NCBI GenBank assembly: GCA_003996215.1
Contig: QJPP01007215.1
Location: forward strand, 1-64,000
Direction of reading: 5' to 3'
DNA length: 64,000 bases
DNA from: Jaltomata sinuosa
Taxonomy: Eukaryota; Streptophyta; Magnoliopsida; Solanales; Solanaceae
Shown here: positions 21,100 through 32,848 of the stretch, one piece after another
Layout: each line of letters starts with the position of its first letter
Numbering within the stretch: the stretch's first letter is position 1
Made by a program: the position numbers and the translations under genes
Notes under the pieces: model-generated
Databases searched by the model: none
Seen by the model: the letters and a program-made list of their open reading frames with translations, nothing else
What the model was told of the DNA's origin: nothing

Positions 21100-22487
21100 T
21101 GAACGCTGAAATCATGCTTTACAAGTGGGAGGCCACGACGATCGTGCAGCAAAAAAAAATTATAATTCCCAATGGATGTAGGGGTCATACCCAAGGGAAC
21201 TGTAGTCATGATCGAGCTAACAAAGAATAAGAGCCACTTATTGGAGTTCAATTAGCGAAAATGGGGAAAAGATATCTAAAAGGGGATTTAGACTACAAAC
21301 TAAAAGATAAAAGAAAAATCAAATAAAAGATAGATTGATCAATGGCTTTCACCTTGATTTTGCCAAGCAAGGACAACAAGGGAGAATCGGGAATGGGAAT
21401 TCAATTCACAAGACTTACACCCGATTAACACTCGGGCAGTCTTGGCTAAAGGTGTAATTGACCATCTTTTGACCAATCAACACACAACTCGTGTCTTCTC
21501 TCGAACCATCGCGAGAAAATAATAAACAAATTCTCACTTGGGTGAGTTGAGTTATCTCTAACCCCTATTATTAGATGGGAGTTTTCGGCAACCAAACTAT
21601 CTCTACCCTTGGTCTAGAGTGGAAATTCCATATCCCCACTATCAAACCTTCCCGAATTTAGGGTAATCCTTTCTCAAGCAAAAACCCATATTAGAAAGCT
21701 AAGTCAATGTTTTCAACCATTGACTATAAATTCAAGCATGCAAGATTCAAGAAACCCAAATAATCAAACAAGAACAAAATCTATTTATGAATTTGATAAC
21801 TCAACAAGTATTATCTCTAATACAAATCCAATATCTCAAGTCAACAATACACCAATGAAATAGCAATTAAGAACAAGAGTTGCAGAATGGAAACTAAGGA
21901 TTTTTACAATAAAGAGCATCCAAATCTTCACTCCTATGGTGTTGGTTGATGAACTTGCTCTCCAAGCTTGCCAAAAGTTATGAAAATTGCCAAAGATGTG
22001 TTCCCAATTGGCTGAGAAGTCTTTTATGTGGATTGGGGTTTCCAAAAATGAGAATTTCCAAATTTGTCCTGCAGCTAATGACTTTTTCATCCCTGTAGCG
22101 TGAGTAGTCTTTGTGATCGTGAGGCTTTAGCTTTTCCTTCATCATTGTCATATGGATTCACTCTTGCGGTCGCATGGTTGTGATTCCCAGTACATTGCGG
22201 TCGCGTGCCTTGTAGCTCGTGGTCGTGATAGGTTGCATGTTTCCTTGTGCATCGCGATCGCGTGCCTTAGGTCTCGCAGTTGCGATGGTTAATTTGATGT
22301 CAGTGATCAGCAGCTCCATTTTTGCTCCATTTGACTTGTTTTCATTTGAATTCTTCTCGAACAATTCTAGAACACAAAAACCTACAAAATAGAAGTAATT
22401 CGTGTCAAAATGCACTAGTTATCCACTTCATACTAGCAAAAGCATAAAATTAGAAGCTAAATAAGTAGGTAAAAGACAAACTTATCA
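21100..22487 (-). mobile_element. Athila-type LTR1 (1388 bp)
   Basis: In minus orientation the LTR starts TGATAAG at 22487 after a G-rich stretch (GTTTGGGGGTT) and ends CAGCGTTCA at 21100. It shares its ends with LTR2-4, but the body differs, so it belongs to a sister subfamily. It holds a word block with CGATCGCG variants (22190-22290). It is flanked on one side by a polypurine end and on the other by a primer site, so it acts as 3' LTR for one internal region and 5' LTR for another. Confidence 0.82.
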
Positions 22488-23075
22488 AACCCCCAAACTT
22501 GAACTATTGTTTGTTCTCAAGCAACTTAAAAATTCTAACTCAAGAGGCATAAAACACAAGTGCAAATGACAATACCACAAGCCAAGGAAAACCCTTTCAA
22601 TCACCAAATATGACTTCGGTTAGTACTAACGATTAGTCAATAACATGATAATTTACTCAAAGCATTCCCCTCGTTTCAAAACAAAATTGAATGATGCAAT
22701 GGAACACTAAGAACATGCAAGTGACAACAACCAATCCTCGAGATATGACTCAAACTACTAACTTACCAAAAAATGTTCATTTGACTCATTTTCGGAGTTT
22801 ATCAATGTCACCAACTATCCTAATTCGCATGCCCTCACAAGAATAAAATTCCCAAAAGCACATTATGTATAAACAACAATCACAAGGGAAAAACACAAAC
22901 ACTCACACTCACAATTGTTGTTTTGAAGTCACCTTGAGAGTACTTGTTTCTTTTACTTTTGTCTGTTGTTTGTGGTTGATTTCAGGTACACATCGTTCAA
23001 ACATCAATGCCTGTACTTCTCACTCCACCCAATTGCACTTGATTTTACTACCGTGTCACACCGTAAGTTGTATCT
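22488..23075 (-). repeat. Rearranged Athila internal DNA: leader joined to 3' end
   Basis: On the minus strand, 22930 to about 22740 matches the leader that follows the primer site at 33865-34010 (for example GAATTAGGATAGTTGGTGA and ATGAGTCAAATGA). Within a few hundred bases it runs into a CTTGAG..CAAACAATAG stretch and the polypurine end at 22488-22500. The whole coding part between leader and 3' end is missing. From about 22930 to 23075 the sequence probably belongs to the 5' side of element A on the plus strand. Confidence 0.6.
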
Positions 23076-24640
23076 TTGGGAGCCGAGGGAGCAATGGGTG
23101 CGACCTCCACTAAAGAGATTGAGGATTGGTTAAAAAATGATGCACAGAGGAATAGAGAGTTATCAATCACTTCCACACTCCTTGAATTTATGATAAGGAG
23201 TATCTCAAATGAGCAAGTTGAAACCATTAGCACTATTGGTTCTCTTGGGGGTATGAGAACAACAGATGATGGTGAGAGTTCAAATGATGGTAGTGATGAA
23301 GTGCTTACAGCTGTCCACGAGGTGGGTTCCCATATCAACCCTCATAGTTTGGGTAGATGTGAGCATGGGAATCAATGTCAGAATGAACAATATGAAGACT
23401 CTAGAATGGAAAGTATGATTTTATAAGTGTTAGAAAAAGTAGGGGAAACCTGCGGAGTCATTGAGGATTTGAGCAATAACCTTGGAAATCTCATTGAGGA
23501 TTTGAGCAATAACCTTGGAAATCTTGCCCAAACTATTCAATCACACTCCCTAGCCATTGAACCTCTTGAAGATAGAATGCTTTAGCTGAATTCACAATTC
23601 AAGTCTAGGCAAGCCGAGAATGAAGAGAGGGGTAGTGGTTTTGAGAGCTCCCTAGACCACATTGAGGTTATAATGCCAAGGATACGCAAGCCTCAAAAAA
23701 TGCAAATTCAGTGAAATAGTGTGACCCAAGTTGTTCAACATGAGAACAAGGAGAATAAAGTTCTAAAACCATTCCCCACTTGTCTTCCTCCATTCCCTCA
23801 ATGACTTTTGCAAGAAAGAGTGGATGAGACTCCAAATGATTTCGAGTCTTCGTTGAAGAGAATCACCATCAATGTGCTTGCAAGTACCACTTTTAACAAA
23901 ATGCCCGAGTATGCTAAGTTCTTGAAATAATTATGCACCACTTGCAACTTAGAAAATGTTGGGGTAGTTCAGCTATCTCCATTTAGTAGGGTGATTCTTG
24001 CTAGAAATTTCACCAATAAAGTGGTGTCGCCAGGTGTACACACGATTTGTGATTCGAAGGGAGTTCACAAGTCTGCTAGGCTGGTGTGCGATGAAAACTC
24101 AAGTGTCAATTCTATATCATTGGCTACTTTCAAAAGAATGGAGTTAGGAAAGCCTACTGACATAAACTTGGAGTTCATCATGACAGACCGGTTAATAAGG
24201 TGCCCTGTGGGAATCATTTGTGATATTTTGATAAGGTAGGGAAAATGGTGTACCCCGTGGACTTCGTGATACTTTATTGCAAAGGAGTCTTTGAGATACC
24301 AATCATCTTGGCACATCCTAGCCTAAAAATAGGGCACACCTTAAGCAAAATGAACTCGAGAGAGTTAAAGTTTGAATTGAATGATGAGGAAGCCACCTTT
24401 GATGTGAAAAGATCTATGAGGCAACCAACAGATCTCCAAACGACGTTCACAATTGAAAAAATTGAAGAAAGTGTCAATTTGTACATGAGAGAGGGATTCA
24501 TTGATGAAGCCTTAGAAGCGATACTATTAAATCATGATGGTAAAGGTATGGAAGAATTCGACGAGGTTTGTTGTGCTTTAGTGGGTATGGGATCTTACTC
24601 TTATCCCCCAAAGAAACTTTATCTCTACTGAAGAACAGGT
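23076..24640 (+). pseudogene. Athila-type element A: gag C-terminus and protease region
   Basis: The plus strand carries the end of a gag (LAQTIQSHSLAIEPLEDRM, about 23525) and then a protease-like region. This has PFPTCLPPFP (about 23770), a CDENSSVNSISLATFKRM segment in place of the usual CDLGAS-type active-site motif, DRLIRCPVGIICDIL (about 24185) and IPIILAHPSLKIG (about 24298). The catalytic D-L-G has become D-E-N, so the protease would be inactive. Stops and frame changes occur throughout, for example near 23425, 23583 and 24238. Most of gag, and a 5' LTR, are missing upstream. Confidence 0.72.
23459..23524 (+). repeat. Exact 33-bp in-frame tandem duplication in gag of A
   Basis: Units 23459-23491 and 23492-23524 are identical and add an 11-residue repeat (IEDLSNNLGNL) to the gag C-terminus. 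Confidence 0.95.
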
Positions 24641-25839
24641 AAACCCCACCATCTAAACCCTCAATAATTGAACCTCCTATCTTGGAGCTCAAACCATTAC
24701 CTTTCCATTTAAAGTATGCATACTTGGGTGCTAATGAGACCTTGTTGGTCATTGTTTCCAACAAATTAAGCAACAAGCAAGTGGAAGCCTTGCTCAAAGT
24801 GTTAAAGAAGCATATTAGAGCTCTAGGGTGGACCATAGTGGATATCAAAGGTATACCTCTGGGAATATGCACACATAAAATAAACCTCCAAGAGGAAAGC
24901 ATTCCTTCCATTGAGCACCAACGAAGGGTTAACCCACCAATGCAAGAGGTGGTGAAGAAAGAGATCATTAAATGGTTGGACGCAGGAGTGGTCTTTCCCA
25001 TATCCGATAGCACTTGGGAGAGCCCAGTACAATGTATGCCAAAAAAAGGAGGAATCACCGTAGTTCCAAATGAGAAAAATGAGTTGATCACACTTAGACC
25101 GGTGATCGGTTGGAGAGTATGCATGGACTATCGGAAATTGAGCTCTTGGATGGAAAAAAACTACTTCCCTCTCCCATTCATGGATCAAATGCTAGACCGG
25201 TTTTCGGGCCTGGGGCTTCTATTATTTCTAGATGGTTACTCCGGATACAATCAAATCTCGATCAATCTGGAAGATCAAGAAAAGACCACTTTCACTTTCC
25301 CTTATGGAACCTTTGCCTTCAAAAGGATGCCCTTTGGGATTTGCAATGCCCCAGCGGCCTTCCAAAGGTGTATGATGTCGATATTCTGGGACATGGGGGA
25401 AGACACCATAGAAATTAACATGGATGACTTTTCTGTTATTGGAGATGAGTTTAGCGATTGTCTGGAGCATCTAGTGGTGGTACTTAAAAGATGTGAGGAG
25501 ACAAATTTGGTGTTGAATTGGGAAAAATGTCATTTCATGGTAAAAGAAGGGATAGTCTTAAGGCATAGGATCTCCAAAAAGGGGCTTGAAGTTGATCAAG
25601 CCAAAATTGAGGTTATATCAAAACTACCCTCTCCAAAAACTATGAAGGGCGTCCGGAGTTTTCTTGGCCACACTGGGTTCTATAGGCATTTTATCAAAGA
25701 CTTCTCAAGATTGGCCTATAGTTTATGCAAGCTACTAGAAAAAAAGGCCAAATTTGACTTTGATTATCATTGCATGAAAGTGTTCCTTACTTTGAAAGAA
25801 AAGTTGAACTCTACTCCTATTATCATTTCTCCGGATTAG
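24641..25839 (+). pseudogene. Reverse transcriptase of Athila-type element A
   Basis: A 385-codon frame starting at 24682 covers the region before RT and the whole RT. Motifs seen are HKINLQEESIPSIEHQRR, KKEIIKWLDAGVVFPISDS, SPVQCMPKKGG, CMDYRKLSSW, FLDGYSGYNQI, TFTFPYGTFAFKRMPFG, APAAFQRCMMSIF, the active-site box INMDDFSVIG (about 25420), and later RSFLGHTGFYRHFIKDFS. Both catalytic Asp residues are present; the residue two before them is Asn where Phe or Tyr is usual. The frame ends in TAG just before RNase H. It is the longest open frame in the window, which makes A one of the better-preserved elements here. Confidence 0.9.
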
Positions 25840-26280
25840 TCAAAATCATTTGAGCTTATGTGCGATGCCAGTGGCATAGCTTTAGGGGCAGTAGTGATTG
25901 GCCAATGAAAAGAAAAGCTTTTCCACCCGATCTATTATGCGAGTAAGACCTTGAACACAGCCCAAACTAACTACGCTGTTATGGAGCAAGAATTGTTGGC
26001 TGTGGTGTTTGCTTTTGAGAAATTCCGGGCATATCTCTTGGGAACTAAGGTGGTGGTGCACACTGACCATGCAACTCCCAGATATTTGATAACAAAAAAA
26101 GATGCTAAACCCTGACTAATCCGATGGGTGTTACTCCTTCAGGAGTTTGATTTTGAGGTGAAGGATCGGAGGGGGTGTGAAAATCAAGTGGCTGACTACT
26201 TATCGCATTTGGAAGAAGAAGGAAAGCCTGTGGGGGAGCGTGAAATAATGACTCATTCTCGGATGAGCGAACTTTGGTTG
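25840..26280 (+). pseudogene. RNase H of Athila-type element A
   Basis: It continues directly from [44 protein letters not shown] and [13 protein letters not shown] give the four acidic residues. Stops at about 25837, 25906 and 26115 break it. It is followed by the 5-bp site CTTCT at which a solo LTR is inserted. Confidence 0.85.
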
Positions 26281-28651
26281 CTTCTTGTCATGCCCTGAGG
26301 ATACCCCCTAGACGTAACATGGGACTCGGGATAAAAAGTTCCCCAAGTTAACTCTTGGTCATAGCATAACATAGGCATACACGAGGAAACATAGCGGAAG
26401 CATAAATAGAAAGTTAGGCAACCCAATCCATAAATAATGAACTCAATAAGAAACTTAATCCAAAAGGGATACTCGAATATTGTCTATGTATGAAAAGCCT
26501 CTACATGACATAAGGAGTTGCTAGGATAAGACCCTAGTTAACTCAAAGTACGAAAGTAAACAACCATACATAATACTAAGATTATAACTAGCCCTAGAAT
26601 AATGAGGACTCACCAACACTGACTGGAATGGCCTGCGATCTCTAGTCACGTGCCTGAGAGAGGGAACCTGAGTCTGCCTCATCAAGAGAATGTAGCGCAA
26701 ATATGTGTCAATACTATAGGATGTACCGAGTATGTGAGATATGCATGTGATATAATGAAATATACTTGGAAGCATGCTTAAAACTGAGATCATGCATAAT
26801 TTGTGATAAAACATGCTTAAAATATCCTTGAAGCTAAAACCATATGATAATAGTAGAATCTATAATGTAATGACTCAATGCAATATCTAAAAGAAAAGAG
26901 TCAATACAATCTTTTCATGAAAACTAGATTTTATGGGAGGTTCTCTTAACCAACATAGACCATGTGAGCTACATGGAATCCGATGTATCCACCCCATCAA
27001 GAGGACCCAATATACCTTGCCAGGGTATAAAGGCATGATTGTGGCATGATCACTAAATCTGATGCCTAACTGAGGGGACTTAGAACATATGAGGGCACGT
27101 AGTTCTGGGACTAACGGTACTCTCACCTTATCCAACTCGGTGCTAAATACTATTCCCAAAATATATACATATAGCTCATAATACTTGTGACATATCTGAT
27201 GTCAAAACTGTTCATCACTTAGGTAGACATATATGGATGCCAAACCTTTCATAAAACATAGGGACATATCTAATGTACAAAACTGTTGAAAAAGCATAAG
27301 GACATGTCTGATGTCATGCAATTCACAAGTCATGAGTCTTAAAGCTTTGCAAAACCATAATTCAAAATATACTTTCCTTCTAATATCATAGCTTGAAGAA
27401 TTAGGCATGCAATTTCATAAAAATATAGGTCATGATATCTAAACATACCAATTTTGCTTGAAGACATGCAATTGAAAGAAATCATGCTAAAATTCATCAT
27501 CAATAAATGGGCTTTTGAAATCAACTAAGGAACTTCAATTAAATCATAGATACGTAATGAGAAACCATAACTTATGCTTTAAAACTGAACCCATAAGTTT
27601 CCGCAATTTGGGTAAGAACCCAAGTTTCATAAATTGGATAAGGATTATCCTTAAAATCATGAATAGGAAACCACTTATAAAAAACCATGCAAAATCATGA
27701 AATTTAGAGTCAAAATCCACAGAAGAATCACGAGAAAACAATTTGTAAAGAAACCCATGAGAATTGGGTAAGAACCCTAATTTGAAAATTCATAAAATCA
27801 ATTTAGAAGGTTGGGGTTTTGGGCACAAGGGTGAAGGGAACCCATGTTGAATACCCACATACCTGAATGGAGCTTTTCTAACTTGGGACTTGAGGATGGA
27901 GACTTGAAGATGGAATCCTTAGCCTGAAGCTTGGATAATGGAGACCTTTTTCTTCCCTTGGAACTTGATTGAAAGAATGGAAGAGAATTTAGGCTAAGTG
28001 GGAATAAAACCCCTTCTAATTTTTCTAAAATGACTTAACTTAGGAGTTAAAAGAGTGGGAAATTACAAAAATACCCCTGGGAAAAGAGTAAAAATTTCAG
28101 AAATTTTTGTCAAAGGCTTCCACAGACATGAATCACGGCCCGTGAAATGAATCACGGTCTGTGGAATGAAGGTCATGATTCCAGGGGACTTTTCAGGCCT
28201 CTGGACTAATTTCCACGAGTTGGTTTCACGACCCGTGGAACCTTCTCGTGGTTGTTGTCTGTCATTATGACAGACAGACACCCTTTCGTAAAACACTGAT
28301 AACTTTTTGCTCCGGACTCAGATTAATACGCGGTTGGTGGCGTTGGTAGGAAGATTCAAATATATTTAATTTTGTGGTTACTAGGCCACCTAACTCCTTA
28401 TATTCTGGGAGTTATTATAGTTTGAATTTGACCCTTAAAAAATCTTACACTAAAAATCAATCGGTAAGGAAGCTTTCAACTCAACTTTGAGCTAGAGGTT
28501 CTTTATGACCCTAATTCATATCTAATACACCTTTAAAACATCAGAATAAGTCTCAATACTTACATACATAGAAAATTTATCTAGTTCGTGTCTAACAACG
28601 CATGAAGAATGATTCAGATTTGGCTTAGAATTTCTAGGGTGTTACACTTCT
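26281..28651 (-). mobile_element. Solo LTR (2361 bp) of Tekay type inserted in pol of element A
   Basis: The LTR is 26286-28646. In minus orientation it starts TGTAACACCCTAG and ends CTCAGGGCATGACA. CTTCT flanks it on both sides (26281-26285, 28647-28651). Removing it restores continuous Athila pol from RNase H into integrase, so the target site is certain. It is of the same family as the LTRs of element G. A word block of CACGGCCCGTG and CCACGAG type lies at 28125-28260. Interior ORFs are chance. Confidence 0.93.
28125..28260 (-). repeat. CACGGCCCGTG-type word block in U3 of the solo LTR
   Basis: Words such as TCACGGCCCGTGAAATG, TCACGGTCTGTGGAATG, CCACGAG and TCACGACCCGTGGAA recur in both directions. 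The position near the LTR 5' end matches the blocks in LTRs of element G (49010-49300 and 53885-54200). Confidence 0.75.
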
Positions 28652-29951
28652 CATGATTTGACACCTTGGTTTGCAGATTTTGCCAATTACTTGGAAAGTG
28701 ATCTACTTCTGGAAGGATTGAACTTGAATGAGAAAAATAAATTCCTCCATGACGTTGGGAAATATTATTGCGATAAGCCCTACTTGTTCCAGATTTATGC
28801 CGATAGGATGATACGGAGGTGTGTACCAAAAATTGAAATTTTACTCATTCTTAAAGCATGCCATTTGTCACCCATTAGTGGACACCATGGGGGCATGTGT
28901 ACGGCCTCTAAAGTATTGCAAAGTGGATCCTATTGGCCTACCTTAATCCAAGATGCCCATGATTTGGTAAAGGAGTGTGACAAGTGTCAATGCGGAGGAG
29001 GCATACCTCGGCATCATAACCTTCCACTAACACCTATTATCGAGGTAGAGTTATTTGATGTATGGGGTATCGATTTTATGCGACCCTTTACAAGCTCACA
29101 TGGAAACACCTATATTCTAGTGGTTGTGGACTTTATGTCCAAATGGGTCGAAGCGGTGGCTTTACCAAATAATGAAGGGAGAAGTGTGACTACTTTTCTA
29201 AAGAATCACATCTTTGCGAGGTTTGGCACACCTCGTGCCATCATTAGTGATAGAGGATCGCACTTTTGCAACAAGTTGTTTAGCATACTACTTGAAAAAT
29301 ATAGTGTCAAGCACAAAATGGCCACTCTGTACCATCCACAAATGAGCGAGCAAGTTGAGGTGTCTAATCGGGAGATTAAGTCCATCCTTTCAAAGTCAGT
29401 AAATGTTGACCTATCAGATTGGTCACATAAGTTAGACGATGCTTTATGGGCATATAGGACAGCCTACAAGACCCCAATTTGAATGTCCCCCTATCAATTA
29501 GTTTTTGGGAAGGCTTGTCATCTTCCGGTCGAATTGGAACACAAAGATTTGTGTGTCTTGAAGAATCTAAACATGGATTGGGAGAGAGCCGCTCGTACTA
29601 GATTGGAAGACCTTAATGAAATGGATGAATTTTTTATGCGAGCTTATGAAAGTGCCTCTATCTACAAGGCCCAGATGAAGCGATATCATCATCAACAAAT
29701 CTTGAGGCGTGAGTTCCACCTGAGAGATTAGGTGCTCCTATTCAATTCTAGACTTCGGCTTTTTTCAAGAAATTTAAGGTCCAAATGTTTGGGTCCTTTC
29801 AAAGTGCATCAAATTTTTTCCCAATGGAGCCATAGATTTGGAGAATGAAGATGGCTCAGTATTCAATGTCAATGGGAAAAGAGTGAAAAAGTACTTGGGC
29901 ATTCCGGAAGAAGTTGCAATGGTAGAAACCATTTACTTAGATGAGCCTTGA
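28652..29951 (+). pseudogene. Integrase of Athila-type element A
   Basis: One frame of 274 codons, a single stop at 29480-29482, and an 82-codon continuation cover the integrase. The zinc-binding part is seen as [13 protein letters not shown] then CDKCQC. The core has WGIDFMRPF (first Asp), [12 protein letters not shown] (second Asp) and [11 protein letters not shown] (Glu), so the catalytic D,D,E set is intact. The C-terminal part reads [16 protein letters not shown], then LNEMDEF, and ends at about 29951 with YLDEP after frame changes past 29730. The sequence resumes exactly at the end of the CTTCT duplication. Confidence 0.9.
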
Positions 29952-30529
29952 GAGAGAGGTACCTTCGTCGATCCATGACGTTAAACCTAGCGCTTCTTGG
30001 GAGGCAACCTAAGCTCTTTTTCTTTTTGTGTTTTTCTTGTTTTCTGGTTTTATTTTGTAAGTTGGTTTTGTTAGCCTTATAGTTGGGAGTCCAGCCAAAT
30101 ATATGGGAACAATGATCAGATAGTGCGATGCTTCATGCGGTCGCACCACCCAGATTGTGCATCGCACATCAGGTCACAGAAGCTTAGCAGAAAACTGAAG
30201 TGTCGGACAAAATAACGTGTGACTAGTGTGCGATCACATGAGCAGTTGTGCGTGTCGCACACCAAGTTTGCACCTCGTAGGAGAAACCTGGCAGTTTTTC
30301 TCAGAATATCACACCACTATGCAATCGCTAGTGCATTTTGCATACCTTAAAATGTAGGTTGCACAGATGGCGCACAAGAAATAATCAGATTGAACTTTAA
30401 ATTGGCCATTTTTGATTGTGCGATTGAGATGCGGCCGCACCACCCGGAGTGCATTTCGCGCAACTGCTTCAGGGAGTGTTCTATCTTCTCTAGCTAATAT
30501 CATTGGGGGCAATGCTACATTTTGGTTGG
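29952..30529 (+). other. 3' untranslated region of element A with TGCGGTCGCA-type words
   Basis: It begins with GACGTTAAACCTAGCGCTTC and TTGGGAGGCAACC, the usual Athila sequence after pol. From 30120 to 30480 it carries TGCGATGC, GCGGTCGCACC and TGCATCGCACA-type words like those in the U3 of LTR2-4, but outside any LTR. It ends at a G-run (GGTTGGGGGTG, about 30524-30534), where region R copy 2 begins. No gene is seen. Confidence 0.65.
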
Positions 30530-32346
30530 GGGTGTTTAGATATCGCCTTGTTAATAGTTGTTTAGAAATAAACTCCGAGGATTTTCATAATACCAGATTC
30601 TTTCCCAAGGAGCAAGAGTTTTGATTATTTTCTTTTTCTTCTCTTTTTTTCTTTGTGTTCGAACCGGGTTGGTGTTTCCCTATGATAGATTGAGAGGTAA
30701 TTTTCTTAAGGGAAAATGCCAGGTTTTAGTTTAAAATTAAATTCGTAGTTGCTTGTCTCGAAATGGGCTCACCGAAAAAGAAAATCATGGCAAATTGTTT
30801 TAAAAATAAGGAAGAAGGGAAATGAATTTTTGAGGAAAAGAATTCTCTTGTCATGACTTGCACACTCTCACTTTGGCTTGATTAACTCATAAACGAGTGT
30901 AATAAACTTATAATAGCTTGTCAAAAATCATTTGCCCCAATTGATTGTGAGACTAATGAAAGAAGTCTTGTGGCATTATGACTTGTGTGGTGAGGATTTA
31001 CCTTGATTCTTGTGCATAGGTGTCATCTAGAACTTGCCCCGAATGTGATTCAAGGCAAAATTCTAGGTGTGGCCGGGTTTGGAAGATGACTTTAGGCCCT
31101 TTTTGATAGCCAGTTCACCCAAATGGCCTCCCACGACATCAAATCCTAGTGAACCCCTTTTGAGATTATGACCGTTCTTTGGAACCTTGTAACACCTTTA
31201 ACTTTTTCGAACCTCTATTTTGGCACCCATCCTCTCTAATTGCTTGAAAATGAAGGTAGGCTAAAGCCTATGTTTGGATGGGGGGGAAACGAAATACAAC
31301 ATAGGCAAATGCCTAAGTTTGGGGGTGCATGTGATCAAATGAGGAGAATAAAAGAAGTGCACTTCAAGTGCAAGGTAGCACCTTAATTTTGAATTGAAAA
31401 TATATCCAAAAGATCAATCCACTGGCCAAATTTATCCAAAAGATCAATCCACTGGGCAAAATAGGTGTTACCAAGTGAATGTGGTATCAGGAGTTTGAAT
31501 GAGCATGAGTCGAGTGGTCTCAGTTGGAGATGGGATATGCACATGTTTATGGATTGAACGAGATTCAAGCCCTATCCCAATGAGGGAAGTAGCGAAAGAT
31601 AAGCTGAAGGGACTGGGCAAAGGAGAAATCTTGGGTTGTTTGAGGGAGAAATAAGGTGAAGTTGAAATTGAAAATGTTAGCGGTGATCGAAATGAGAACA
31701 AAAGGCATTAGGGAGGTGTAGTCACTTGATCAAAATGATATCCTCACCTTGACCCTAGCAAACATCATAACCCAGAAGTCCTTGGTGATTCTGAGCTTGG
31801 CTACCCTACATTAGTGGCGATATACATGAAGGGCAAGCCTATGGTTCGACGCGTATGTACTTGAACTTCCTTGAGAGAGTGATAGTCTTCTTGGTTCTCC
31901 TATAATTCCGTGTTTTGTGAATTAAATGATTGTGAGTGGGATTCTCTCTTGTGGTGAGTGGCATCATGCACTCGAACTGAAGCATAGAGTCTCTATTTCA
32001 ATTGAGGGAAATGAATGAGATAAGTTGTGTGGCGAATCTCGAGGCAAACCTTGATGGTCCATGACAATGACTTGAGAAGCTTAAACTTCTTATTTTAAAT
32101 GACAAAATTCCTTTGAGTTTGAATGAGAAATGATGTCCTTTTGAAAAAGTTTTGAAATGACCAATTACCTTGAGTTTATGGTGGTCCAAATTGAGATAAG
32201 CATAGTTGTTTAAGTTTTTATTTATTCTTTTTCTTAATTTTAGTGTAGAGTAGTCTTTTGTGCCTTAATTGAGCCTAGCGCATAATTCATTCCTTATCTT
32301 GTAAGTAGCTTGCTTGAGGACAAGCAATATTTCAAGTTTGAGGGTT
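30530..32346 (+). repeat. Region R, copy 2, ending in the polypurine stretch of LTR2
   Basis: It is homologous to R4 (38680-40364) in the same orientation and to R1 and R3 in reverse. It is non-coding and ends in CAAGTTTGAGGGTT before LTR2. A short tandem duplication of about 30 bases (TCCAAAAGATCAATCCACTG twice, 31404-31462) is private to this copy. Confidence 0.8.
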
Positions 32347-32549
32347 TGATAAGACGGTAATCTACGAACTTATTAAGCCTATATCCATGAATTATTGGTA
32401 TGTTTTGAATAGATTTAGAGGTTCTTATTGCCTTTATTGATGTCTATGCAGGAACTTTTGATAGACGACGACAAACAAGGAAATGGACCCAAAAAGAGCT
32501 CAAATGGAGTGAAGTGTGAAGTGTTCGAAAAGGCTGAAGATTATGACCG

Positions 32550-32800
32550 GAGATGTAGTGGCCATGCGACACGCACAGGCCAAGGTGCGAACTGCACCTC
32601 CTCCGCACAAGAGCATAAAGTCACTTAAGAGTCTATCACGAAATGCGGTCGCAGTGTGACGCACACATCCTGAGGTGCGAACTGTACCCCCTTTGCACGG
32701 AACTCCCAATTCTAGTTGAAGTCACTGGTTCAATAAGAGGTAGTGTGCGATGCACACATCGCAATGTGTGAACCGCATGTCATGCCGTACATCGCTCGAA
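32550..32800 (+). repeat. TGCGACGCGCAC-type word block in U3 of LTR2
   Basis: Repeated short words (CATGCGACACGCAC, GGTGCGAACTGCACC, TGCGGTCGCAGTGTGACGC, GTGCGATGCACACATCGC) lie upstream of the TATA box. The same block is in LTR3 (35345-35600, inverted) and LTR4 (40560-40800). Confidence 0.8.
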
Positions 32801-32840
32801 GGGCATTCTTGTCCTAATTTTTAGTGATGTTTTGGGAAAC

Positions 32841-32848
32841 TATAAAAG
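32841..32848 (+). promoter_or_regulatory. TATA box of LTR2
   Basis: GGGAAACTATAAAAGACC lies downstream of the word block. The same sequence is at 40858-40865 (LTR4, plus) and 35294-35301 (LTR3, minus). Confidence 0.7.

Noticed and set aside
24498..25188. Long minus-strand ORFs of 121-208 codons opposite the RT of A
   Set aside because: Shadows of the well-conserved plus-strand RT; no similarity to any family I know.
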